NCBI GenBank assembly: GCA_002470925.1
Contig: DKOX01000128.1
Coordinates: forward strand, 1-46,300
DNA length: 46,300 nt
Direction of reading: 5' to 3'
From: Opitutia bacterium UBA7350
GTDB lineage: Bacteria; Verrucomicrobiota; Verrucomicrobiia; Opitutales; Coraliomargaritaceae
In this document: positions 35,895 to 43,895 of the stretch, piece after piece
Layout: each line of letters begins with the position of its first letter
Position numbering within the stretch: the stretch's first letter is position 1
Position numbers and translations under genes: made by a program
The notes under the pieces: model-generated
The model's database searches: none
Told to the model about the DNA's origin: nothing
The model's input: only the letters and a program-made list of their open reading frames with translations

Positions 35895-36222
35895 TATTTT
35901 ACCTATTTATATATTCGGAAAAATGGTTTTAATAAAAATATTATACTAAAATGTAAAAGCGGGCAGCGCCTTGCGGCACTGCCCGCTTACCCTATATTAC
36001 CCTATACTATCTACTCTAACTTACTACTATTTTGAGCACTTACGCGCAAAAGCTGTGGAATTTGGTATTTTAAAATGAGGGTGAGCATGAATTTAAATAA
36101 GACTAATAGGCGCATTAAAAATAATGTCAACAGCTAAAAGATAAAAAAACATATAAAAATAATAAATTTAATTTTACGAATGTAAAAACAAAACTTTCGC
36201 GAAAAATTGGTTTTTGGTTTGC
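35895..36222. other. A+T-rich gap with one GC-rich hairpin, no gene
   Basis: No plausible gene is seen in these 328 bases between the small secreted protein gene and the 3' end of the antiporter fusion. The region is A+T-rich apart from a stable GC-rich hairpin (35957-35988, listed separately). Short near-repeats of CCTATA occur just after the hairpin (about 35990-36010). Confidence 0.6.
35957..35988 (-). terminator. GC-rich perfect hairpin, possible terminator
   Basis: AAGCGGGCAG (35957-35966) and CTGCCCGCTT (35979-35988) are exact reverse complements, with a further GCC/GGC pair inside the loop. On the - strand the hairpin is followed by a T-rich stretch. It could therefore end transcription of the antiporter gene (about 235 bases upstream on that strand) before the next gene begins. 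There is no long T-run directly at the stem, so this is tentative. Confidence 0.45.
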
Positions 36223-38463
36223 TTAACGGCTCAGGACCGCATCTACGACCTGACTTTGGGACTTAGCGGCGAGCAGCTTTTCTCTCGTTCTTGAGGAACG
36301 GCAATTTTTTGCGATATCATTTAAAGTAGCCAAGTGGCCTTCGGTATCATCGGTAGGGCTGAGAAGGAAGAAAATGAGCTGAAGGGGTTCAGTTTGGTTT
36401 GGGACGGGTAATCCGCTTGAAAGGTGAATCACAAAGCAAGCGCGCTTCTCGAGACCCTCGCAGTGAGCATGTGGGATGGCAATCCCATGCCCGAGGCAAG
36501 CGGGGTAGCGGGTATTTTGTGCTTCCAGGTGCTCCATGACCACTTTGCTTTGAACACCAGGGAGGTTGGCATCTGCAATTTGAGCAATCTCAGTATAGAG
36601 TGCTCCAAGGCTTGTGCTCTGAAGCGCGTGAAACGAACCTTCCTGCAGGGCCCGGACTAAAAATCCTTTAGATCGTTTCAGGCAAATGACCTCGTCTCCC
36701 TGGCGGACCTGCTCTTTGAGGGCGGCATCGTTGGCAAGGGTGCGCAGGTTGCGACCCCGACGAATAAAGAGGGGGTGCCAGTCGTTTGTAGGCAGGACCG
36801 TTTTATCGGTCCATACAATCGTCTCAAAGTTGCTTTCGTTCTGCATCAGTTCATTACTGATTAGAGATGGACGCGCCAAATCTCCAAAGACAGACTGGCC
36901 TCTTATGCGGTTGATATCATGCGAACTGGTTTCAGGAATCCAGCCAAACACTTTTTCTGCATCCAGTTTTTCAGCCCAGCGCTGCATGAGAATATTGTTG
37001 AGTTCAATATTATCCGTCAATGCGAGGACGTAACCGGTGCCGAAGAGTACCTGTTCCTCTTCGTAGAGTTCCTCGGCTGCCATGCCATCGCGGTGTAGGG
37101 CGACGTAACCTTCGCGGCGTGCCAGGGCAGCATTGCGGGCATTGCTGTCCAGCAGGATTACATCTTGTTGCTTGTCGACCTCGTTGATAAGCCGCGCTAA
37201 TTGGCGTCCAAAATAATGTGCACCAATAATAACCCAGTCATTGGGTGCGGGTCGCTGAAGTCCAAGCACACGCGCAAAAATTCCGGCGGAGAGCCCCTGT
37301 AGTATTACCGTCGCGCAGATAACTGAATACACAAAGGATTCAAGAAGCTCGGGGTTGCCTTGGGGGTTGTCTCCCTGAGAAAGGGAGATCGCAAAAAGGG
37401 AAGCCATGGAGGCGGCAACCACGCCTCGAGGGGCAATCCAACTGAGCAATGCTTTTTCGCGCTTGTTCAAAGCGGTACCCCAGGAAGAAGTGATGACGCT
37501 TAAGGGCCGCACTAAAAAGATAACGGAGAGTAAAACCCAACCGCCGCCATTATTGTAAAAGCTCACAAACTGTGCCCATTCGAGACGGGCGACCAGCAGC
37601 AGGAAGAGTAAACCGATCAAAAGGTCAACGATCTCAGCCTTAAAGGCTTTAACCTCCCGTAGTTGGCGAGGCTTGTTGAGCCCCACGATGAGACCCGCGA
37701 CTGTAACGCTGAGGAGACCGGCCTCGGGGCGGATTAATTCGGTCAGCCCGAAAAGTAGCATCGCGCTGGCAAGCGAAAAGGCGTTGACAATATTATCGGG
37801 AATCCAGCCTCGCCGCATCGTGTAATAAATCAAGTAACCGCCGACAACACCTAAGGTTGTGCCGCTAAGAATTCGCACGATGAAATTTGGGAGTGCCACC
37901 GCGCCGCCGCCCTCCGCAACCCATTCATAACAAAGGATGGCGACGAAGACACCGATTGAGTCGATCAGTACCGCTTCCCAATGCAAAATACTAGCAACAC
38001 GTTTGCTCAGACGAATACGGCGCAAGAGGGGCACAATCACGGTCGGGCCAGTCACGATCACCAGACTCCCCATCAAAAGTGCGTAGGAAGGGGTGGTATC
38101 AAAGAAAATATAAACGCTGAGGGCGGTACCAAACCAGGTAATGAGCACACCGGCACTCAGCAGGCGTTGAATCACGGTGGAGGTTTGGGTAAATTCCTTG
38201 AGGTCGAGGGTGAGTCCTCCTTCATAGAGGATGAGTGCAACGGCAAGGGAGACGAGCACTGGCAGAAAATGACCAAGGGCATCGGGGCGCAGTAGATTGA
38301 GGCCTTCGGGACCCAAGGCAAAGCCGCCGCCGAGTAGCAGAACGATGGTGGGCAAGTGGAGCCGACGGGAGAGGACCGTCAGTAAACAGCCTGCGCCTAC
38401 CGCCAGACAGAGAGCCCATAGAGCACTGTGCGGATCTGTGTTGGCAAGATGCGAAGCGTCCAT
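36223..38463 (-). CDS. Na+/H+ antiporter fused to nucleotide-binding and PTS EIIA domains
   Basis: This 746-residue protein is a three-part fusion. Residues about 12-410 form a CPA-type sodium/proton antiporter with about 12 helices and a charged transport-site motif (EAVLIDSIGVF, about 163-173, with a later PRGVVAASM). Residues about 410-570 resemble a TrkA/Rossmann nucleotide-binding regulatory domain (WVIIGAHYFGRQLARLI). Residues about 600-746 are a PTS EIIA domain of the fructose/nitrogen type with phosphorylatable His 665 in HGIAIPHAHCEG. Phosphorylation of EIIA could link Na+/H+ exchange to PTS or nitrogen status; this is inferred. It is transcribed alone, with an A+T-rich gap downstream. 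Confidence 0.9.
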   Translation of the reverse strand: MDASHLANTDPHSALWALCLAVGAGCLLTVLSRRLHLPTIVLLLGGGFALGPEGLNLLRPDALGHFLPVLVSLAVALILYEGGLTLDLKEFTQTSTVIQRLLSAGVLITWFGTALSVYIFFDTTPSYALLMGSLVIVTGPTVIVPLLRRIRLSKRVASILHWEAVLIDSIGVFVAILCYEWVAEGGGAVALPNFIVRILSGTTLGVVGGYLIYYTMRRGWIPDNIVNAFSLASAMLLFGLTELIRPEAGLLSVTVAGLIVGLNKPRQLREVKAFKAEIVDLLIGLLFLLLVARLEWAQFVSFYNNGGGWVLLSVIFLVRPLSVITSSWGTALNKREKALLSWIAPRGVVAASMASLFAISLSQGDNPQGNPELLESFVYSVICATVILQGLSAGIFARVLGLQRPAPNDWVIIGAHYFGRQLARLINEVDKQQDVILLDSNARNAALARREGYVALHRDGMAAEELYEEEQVLFGTGYVLALTDNIELNNILMQRWAEKLDAEKVFGWIPETSSHDINRIRGQSVFGDLARPSLISNELMQNESNFETIVWTDKTVLPTNDWHPLFIRRGRNLRTLANDAALKEQVRQGDEVICLKRSKGFLVRALQEGSFHALQSTSLGALYTEIAQIADANLPGVQSKVVMEHLEAQNTRYPACLGHGIAIPHAHCEGLEKRACFVIHLSSGLPVPNQTEPLQLIFFLLSPTDDTEGHLATLNDIAKNCRSSRTREKLLAAKSQSQVVDAVLSR

Positions 38464-38482
38464 ATCAGCGCCGTTTTATAGG

Positions 38483-39274
38483 CTAGCGGTCCAATTCATG
38501 GCACATACCCAGCGCAGGTGAGACTTCGCTGGTCTTACCAATTATTTTTGCGGGTACTCCCGCAACGCTGGTATGGGGCGGTACGTCATTCAGGACAACG
38601 CTGCCGGCCCCAATTTTCGCGCCCGCGCCAATTTCAACATTACCGAGGATCTTTGCTCCGGCTCCAAGCAGCACCCCGGAGCGCACTTTGGGGTGGCGGT
38701 CGCCGCGGTCTTTCCCGGTTCCACCGAGGGTAACTTCGTGCAGGATCGAAACATCCTGTTCGATGACGGCGGTTTCGCCCGCGACAAAACCGGTCGCATG
38801 GTCTAGGAGAATGCCGCCGGCGAGTTTCGCGGCGGGGTGAATATCAACGCTGAAGGTTTCGGAGATAAGGCTTTGCAGGTAAAGCGCGAATTCGCGGCGG
38901 TCCTGATTCCACAGAAAATGTGCCACGCGGTAGCAAACGAGGGATTGAAAACCCTTGAAAAACAGGAGCGGGGTCAAGGCATCCGGGCAGGCTGGGTCGC
39001 GGTCGCAAACGGCGCGCATATCCATGGCGATCTGTTCAAGTATTTGGGGATCTTCGTTGAATGCCTGGAGAAAGGTCCCGTGGAGCACCTCGATTGAAGC
39101 CGCGTGATTGGCAAGTTTGCGGGTAAGGCGGTGGGTGAGGCTTTCGGCAAAGCTGGTCCGGTCGATCACGGTCTCATGCAGCAGGGTCTTCAGGGAGGGC
39201 TCACGCTCCAGCATCGCTGCCGCCAAATGCCGCAATTCATCCCAGAAGCCCTTGAGATCCGCGCAATCTATCAT
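38483..39274 (-). CDS. cysE: Serine O-acetyltransferase
   Basis: CysE makes O-acetylserine from serine and acetyl-CoA, the acceptor for sulfide in cysteine synthesis. The 263-residue protein has the N-terminal helical trimerisation domain. The left-handed beta-helix acetyltransferase domain starts near 170, with catalytic Asp/His in DIHPAAKLAGGILLDHATG and the hexapeptide rows ILGNVEIGAGAKIGAGSVV. The C-terminal tail is typical. I place the start at ATG 39274; a GTG at 39292 would add six residues. It supports the sulfate assimilation role of cysIJ in this window. The divergent fabD is 330 bases away. Confidence 0.92.
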   Translation of the reverse strand: MIDCADLKGFWDELRHLAAAMLEREPSLKTLLHETVIDRTSFAESLTHRLTRKLANHAASIEVLHGTFLQAFNEDPQILEQIAMDMRAVCDRDPACPDALTPLLFFKGFQSLVCYRVAHFLWNQDRREFALYLQSLISETFSVDIHPAAKLAGGILLDHATGFVAGETAVIEQDVSILHEVTLGGTGKDRGDRHPKVRSGVLLGAGAKILGNVEIGAGAKIGAGSVVLNDVPPHTSVAGVPAKIIGKTSEVSPALGMCHELDR

Positions 39275-39604
39275 TTTATTTGTATCGTTCACTATTTTGA
39301 CTTTGGCCGAGTTCTGGCAACTGGCAACCTCTCAAATCAAAAACAATTACACGTTTTTTTATTACAGGGCCCGCGATATTATTTGGCAGAAGTTCCAGTT
39401 TGCGTCGATTCCTCTGTTTTTCCGGCGAAATTTGCCTTATAATCTCCAAAAAAATGACATCATTTGGCTGCGGAGATACCAGCGATGACTTTTATCCCAG
39501 TGGTCCAGTGGTCCTTATTTGTAGAAGTCTTCTTTCGGGTTGCCACGCATCGCACCAACACTCTTTACTTTCCATCCAATTCTAAACTTTAAAATCTTTC
39601 AATT
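39275..39604. other. Intergenic region between divergent cysE and fabD
   Basis: No gene is supported in these 330 bases. A TATAAT hexamer at 39438-39443 on the + strand is a perfect -10 match but has no good -35, and lies 160 bases before fabD. A tandem duplication of CCAGTGGT occurs at 39497-39512. Both cysE and fabD promoters should lie here. Confidence 0.4.
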
Positions 39605-40513
39605 ATGGTTACAGGCTTACTTTTTTCCGGACAGGGCGCGCAGCAAATTGGGATGGGTCGCTCCCTTTATGAATCATCGGAGACGGCGCGCACCCTCTAT
39701 GATACCGCGAATGAGGTCTTGGGATGGGACTTGAAAGGCATTAGTTTCGGGGGGCCGGAGGAGCAATTGCGGAGCACGAAGGTCTGTCAGCCGGCACTTT
39801 ATGTGCACGGATATGTGGTCTATGCATTGCTGAAAGAGCGGGGATTGCTCGATAATCTGGTCACTGCCTGTGGGCTGAGTTTGGGAGAGTTGACCGCTCT
39901 GGCCTGTGCAGAAGTTTTTGATTTTGAAACCGGTTTACGTCTGGTGGCGGAACGGGGTCGTCTCATGCAATTGGCCTGTGATACCACTAAGGGAGGAATG
40001 GCGAGTGTGATCGGAGGGGAACCCGAGGCAGTGCAGAAACTCTGTGACGAATTTGATATTGAAATTGCGAATTTGAATTGCCCGGGTCAGATCGTAATAT
40101 CGGGAGAAAACGAGAAAGTTCTGGATGCGGTCGCGAATTCCTCGGGTCGTGGCTTTAAGTTGGTAAAACCGCTCAATGTAGCAGGTGCTTACCACAGTCG
40201 TTTGATGATTTCTGCCCGCGATGCCTTTGCAAGTTTCATCGAGAGCTTTGAATTTAAGCCCCCATGCCTTGCCGTTTACACCAATGTAACGGGACAAGGG
40301 GTAAGTGATCCGGGTCAGATAAAGGAATGTCTCGTACAGCAGGTGGTCTCATCGGTGAAGTTTGAGGATTGCCTGCGTAACGCCGCTGGCGAAAACGCGG
40401 TAGAACAATTTTACGAGTGCGGCCCGGGCAAGGTACTCACCGGACTGGCCCGGCGAACGGACAAGTCAATTGATGTGATTCCGGTCTTCGAGTATGAAGA
40501 ACTGCCGTCCTGA
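39605..40513 (+). CDS. fabD: Malonyl CoA-acyl carrier protein transacylase
   Basis: FabD loads malonyl groups from CoA onto acyl carrier protein for fatty-acid synthesis. The 302-residue protein starts with the family motif LLFSGQGAQQIGMG. The active Ser is 92 in GLSLGE (a Leu replaces the His seen in many GHSLGE sites), and the catalytic His is 198 in GAYHSRLM. Length is normal. It stands alone, away from fabH, fabG or acpP, so its clustering differs from the common fab operon. The start ATG has no strong ribosome binding site. Confidence 0.92.
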   Translation: MVTGLLFSGQGAQQIGMGRSLYESSETARTLYDTANEVLGWDLKGISFGGPEEQLRSTKVCQPALYVHGYVVYALLKERGLLDNLVTACGLSLGELTALACAEVFDFETGLRLVAERGRLMQLACDTTKGGMASVIGGEPEAVQKLCDEFDIEIANLNCPGQIVISGENEKVLDAVANSSGRGFKLVKPLNVAGAYHSRLMISARDAFASFIESFEFKPPCLAVYTNVTGQGVSDPGQIKECLVQQVVSSVKFEDCLRNAAGENAVEQFYECGPGKVLTGLARRTDKSIDVIPVFEYEELPS

Positions 40514-40990
40514 AATTTATTTAGGTTGAGCGATTAGAGCGGCTTCGGCGATAGCATCATTAATGTGCAGTTCTTTGAATACTTCGGAGGCTCAGTTTTC
40601 AAGAATTCTCTTATCGCTTTCATGATTGTTTCGTATGCAGAACAAGCCAGTGCTGAGACACTGTTCATGGACTGAAGCTGACAGAAATAGCCAGGTTTCC
40701 ATTTTGCGTTTAAAAAGATGCCCATCTTCGGAGGCGGGTGATTCCACTGACTTTTCAGATGTTTTAAGTGCGATTTCGGATCGCGGCTATTTGATATCTT
40801 TGCCTCAGATCAGATTTTGATCCGGATGCAAGGTAGCGATCTTACCAGGTTCGTTGCGGCACGCTTCAATGTCTTTACCATCCAACTTTCGATTGCTTCT
40901 TATTAAGTGTGAAGATGGGAGTTAATTATATTAAGCAATGAGTTATGAAACTAGTAATTAAATATACACAGTCTCATACGAGTGGTCTTT
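40514..40990. other. 477-base gap between convergent fabD and glpD, no gene
   Basis: I see no convincing gene. A 64-codon + strand frame (40626-40820, TTG start) and a - strand frame (40534-40725) lack recognisable similarity, a ribosome binding site or coding composition. No terminator with a clear T-run is seen; the fabD end is followed by a weak GAGCGG/GGCTTCGGC region. The sequence may be decayed coding DNA, but nothing is readable. Confidence 0.5.
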
Positions 40991-42514
40991 TTAGTTGCCA
41001 ACACTTTTAGAGGACAGGAAATCATAACCTTCCGCTAAGTCTAAATAAGCCTCAACCTGTTTTTTCTGCCAGTCGCTGTCACGACTAAAAACCTTTGCAA
41101 GAATACTCGCTACAAGTGGAGCGGCTTCCATGGAAGCACGTGCATTTAAGAAGAGGGCCCGCGTTCGTCGGGCCAGTACATCTTCCACGGTACGCGCCAT
41201 TTCTTCCTGGGCATGCCAGAAGACTTCGGCTTTTTGGTAAGGCAGATCAGGATGTATCTTCTCCGCGAGAGCGGGTGTGATCTTTATGAGATTTTCGATT
41301 TCTCGAGCATCCGATCCATAAATTTGGAGATTTTTTGCTTTGATGGGTTCATGGGTCCAGCCGCGGATTTGTAAATTAACGGTGGGGCAGGGCTGATGTT
41401 CCAATCCTGCAAGTGTTTCGGCCTGATCAATGACATCTTCTGCCATTTTTCGATAGGTCGTCCACTTACCGCCGGTTAAAGTAATGAGACCGCTCTGACT
41501 GACAATAATGCTGTGATCCCGTGAAAGGGCTGCAGTATTTCCGCTTGAATTATCGGGGCGCACGAGCGGTCTGAGTCCGGCAAATATACTGCAAACATCT
41601 TCGGGTTGGGGATTATGGTTTAAGTATTTGCAAGCATGGGTCATTACGAACTCACGCTCCTCACGGAGCGCTCGCGGTTCAAGTTTTGCGCTGGCAACCG
41701 GTGTATCGGTGGTGCCTACAACTACATGATCGTGCCAAGGAACCGCGAAGAGGACCCGCCCATCTTCGGTTTTGGGTATCATGATGGCGGCTTCTCCCGG
41801 GAGGAAATGCCGGGGGATGACAATGTGAATTCCCTGGCTTGCCGCGATGATGGAGCCTGCTTGCGGGTTGTCCATTTGACGAAGTGAATCTGCAAAAACA
41901 CCGGTTGCATTAATGACCGCTTTTGCACGAACTGTGAAGGTTTGGCCGGATTCCAGATCTTCGATTTCCACCCCACTAACGAGGCCCTTTTCTTTAACAA
42001 GGTTGCGACAACGGGTATAGTTTAAAACAATTGCGCCGAGGGATTCGGCGGTTTGGGCGAGGTTAATGGCAAGGCGTGCGTCGTCGAACTGCCCATCCTG
42101 ATAAATAACTCCGCCCAGGAGTTTAGCCTGCTCGATGGTGGGAATAGCCTCGAGTGTTTCATCGATGTTAAGATGCCGTGAGGGCGCGAGACCGAGTTTT
42201 CCGGCGAGCCGATCATACACCTTCATGCCAATGCCGTAGAAAGGGCCCTCCCACCAGGCGTAGTTTGGTATAACAAAGGACTGTGCGTGAACCAGATGCG
42301 GGGCATTCGCAGCGAGGCGCCCGCGCTCGCGCAGCGCTTCCAAAACCAGTGAAACATTACCCTGTTGCAGGTAACGCACGCCGCCGTGAACCAGCTTGGT
42401 GGAGCGGCTAGAGGTACCCTTGGCAAAATCGGCCTGCTCGAAGAGAGCAACCCGGTGGCCTCGGGCTGCAGCATCGATTGCAGCACCAAGTCCGGAAGCA
42501 CCGCCACCGATCAC
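40991..42514 (-). CDS. glpD: Glycerol-3-phosphate dehydrogenase (FAD-dependent)
   Basis: GlpD oxidises glycerol-3-phosphate to dihydroxyacetone phosphate and gives electrons to quinone at the membrane. The 507-residue frame holds the FAD loop GGGASGLGAAIDAA at its start, HGGVRYLQQGN, GTTDTPV and the late GGKWTTYRKMAEDVI signature. The only conventional start, GTG at 42514, falls at the end of the first beta strand of the FAD fold. An in-frame upstream part reading KTPFDIA is conserved-looking but has no AUG, GUG or UUG before the stop at 42613. The true start is probably non-standard or the reading is disrupted upstream. It is the last gene of the glp cluster. Confidence 0.9.
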   Translation of the reverse strand: MIGGGASGLGAAIDAAARGHRVALFEQADFAKGTSSRSTKLVHGGVRYLQQGNVSLVLEALRERGRLAANAPHLVHAQSFVIPNYAWWEGPFYGIGMKVYDRLAGKLGLAPSRHLNIDETLEAIPTIEQAKLLGGVIYQDGQFDDARLAINLAQTAESLGAIVLNYTRCRNLVKEKGLVSGVEIEDLESGQTFTVRAKAVINATGVFADSLRQMDNPQAGSIIAASQGIHIVIPRHFLPGEAAIMIPKTEDGRVLFAVPWHDHVVVGTTDTPVASAKLEPRALREEREFVMTHACKYLNHNPQPEDVCSIFAGLRPLVRPDNSSGNTAALSRDHSIIVSQSGLITLTGGKWTTYRKMAEDVIDQAETLAGLEHQPCPTVNLQIRGWTHEPIKAKNLQIYGSDAREIENLIKITPALAEKIHPDLPYQKAEVFWHAQEEMARTVEDVLARRTRALFLNARASMEAAPLVASILAKVFSRDSDWQKKQVEAYLDLAEGYDFLSSKSVGN

Positions 42515-42599
42515 CGCAATATCAAAGGGAGTTTTTGCAGATTGGGCTCGGTCAATTTGATGGGAGCGTTTTATTATACTTTGGTTTTGATGGTTAAAA

Positions 42600-43841
42600 T
42601 TAAAAAGTAATCACGGTGCGCAAAGTGGCGAGGTAAACCGTGTCACGGTTTTTATCGCCTTTTGGATGACGGATGGCTTGAAAGCCCGGTTGAATGGAAA
42701 AGTATGGGCTTAGCTTTGTTTTATAAGAGAGTTCGAAAATATATTCCTCGTTCATGTTAAGGGAGTTTCGTCTCGCATAATGATCACTGAGGAAGCTTAC
42801 GACTACACCAATGCCGAGCTCGTCCATTGGGCGGTTTGCAAAGGGGCCGACTGCACGGAGGAGCGCAATGAATTGCTGATGATAGAGGTTACGGTTTTTC
42901 GGTGCATAGCTCCACATGACCGAGCCGTCCAAGTGACGCGCTTGTGTTTTGCTGAATTGCGCAATGGTTTTGCCCGCGCCAGCATAAACGACGAAGTTGT
43001 TGTTTACTTGGTTGCTTCGAGTCGCTGAGGATAAATCCGGATAACTGCCCTCGTTCCAATGGGCTCCGATTTTGGCATAACTGGTGGCAGGGCCAGGACG
43101 CCGGATTCCCAGTTCAAGTGCATAGGCCAGCGGGCCACTATAGTCGAAGGTGAGACCGTTGGGATCATCTTCATAGACATCGTAGTTGTTGGTATCAAAG
43201 AAACCGATTTTTAGATAGCTGGTGTTATTCGGATCAATGCCGGTTTGGTATTTCACGACAGCTCCCCATTTTTCTCCGGGATGAAAGGGGAGATTGGTTC
43301 CTGTTGATGGCTGTAGGATGATGCGAGGCACGTAGTTCAACTCTAGATTCATAAAGGCCGTGTTGTATTCTTGAAGGCCAAATTCTGCCACCCCGTCAAT
43401 TTTGCCAATTTTGTAGCCCAGCATCCCATCCATCAAAACCTGATTGAGGCTGAGATTTGTTAAGCGCGTGAATTGCCGGCTTTCAATGGTGCTCGGATTC
43501 GTTAAGACATCAAAGGTACGCCGGTTGTAAAAGTGGTGTCCGTATTGGTGGATGCCTCCAATTGCGATGGTGGCACCGGAGATTCCTAGGTATTGATTGA
43601 GATCAAGGGTAGCATCGACCTGCAGGCGACCAAAATACAAGGCTCCGTTTTTGGGAGCTCCGCTGATGTCGTCATACGCATCTAAGATATGTTTGGCTTT
43701 GATACCAAAGCCGCCCTCGGCAAGGGAGGTGCGTAAGCCGCCGAAATCGCCGAGAAGGTTCTCGCTAGCATCGTTGGCAAACAAGAGAGCAGATAGTGGT
43801 GCAAAGGTAAGGGTCCATATAAAATGATAGTTGATTTTCAT
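42600..43841 (-). CDS. OprB-family carbohydrate-selective outer-membrane porin
   Basis: This 413-residue protein is a probable outer-membrane porin of the OprB type, known for sugars and polyols. It has a signal peptide (about 1-22, ending ALLFA) and then alternating aromatic and polar residues typical of beta barrels. The C-terminal part is the clearest match: FELSYKTKLSPYFSIQPGFQ and a terminal LRTVITF with Phe at the end. The start has an AAGAGAG-type ribosome binding site just upstream. It lies between glpK and glpD in the same direction, so glycerol or glycerol-phosphate diesters are likely substrates; that is inferred from location. Confidence 0.85.
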   Translation of the reverse strand: MKINYHFIWTLTFAPLSALLFANDASENLLGDFGGLRTSLAEGGFGIKAKHILDAYDDISGAPKNGALYFGRLQVDATLDLNQYLGISGATIAIGGIHQYGHHFYNRRTFDVLTNPSTIESRQFTRLTNLSLNQVLMDGMLGYKIGKIDGVAEFGLQEYNTAFMNLELNYVPRIILQPSTGTNLPFHPGEKWGAVVKYQTGIDPNNTSYLKIGFFDTNNYDVYEDDPNGLTFDYSGPLAYALELGIRRPGPATSYAKIGAHWNEGSYPDLSSATRSNQVNNNFVVYAGAGKTIAQFSKTQARHLDGSVMWSYAPKNRNLYHQQFIALLRAVGPFANRPMDELGIGVVVSFLSDHYARRNSLNMNEEYIFELSYKTKLSPYFSIQPGFQAIRHPKGDKNRDTVYLATLRTVITF

Positions 43842-43895
43842 GGAGCTCTCTTGGTAAGCGGAACCTTCGGCGATCCGCGTGATTATCGTAGTGGA

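Noticed and set aside
39415..39443. TATAAT at 39438 as the fabD promoter
   Set aside because: There is no acceptable -35 box at normal spacing and the start codon is 160 bases away, so it is noted only as a candidate.
40534..40820. Two short open frames (+ and - strand) after fabD
   Set aside because: No similarity to known families that I can see, poor start codons and no ribosome binding sites; treated as non-coding.
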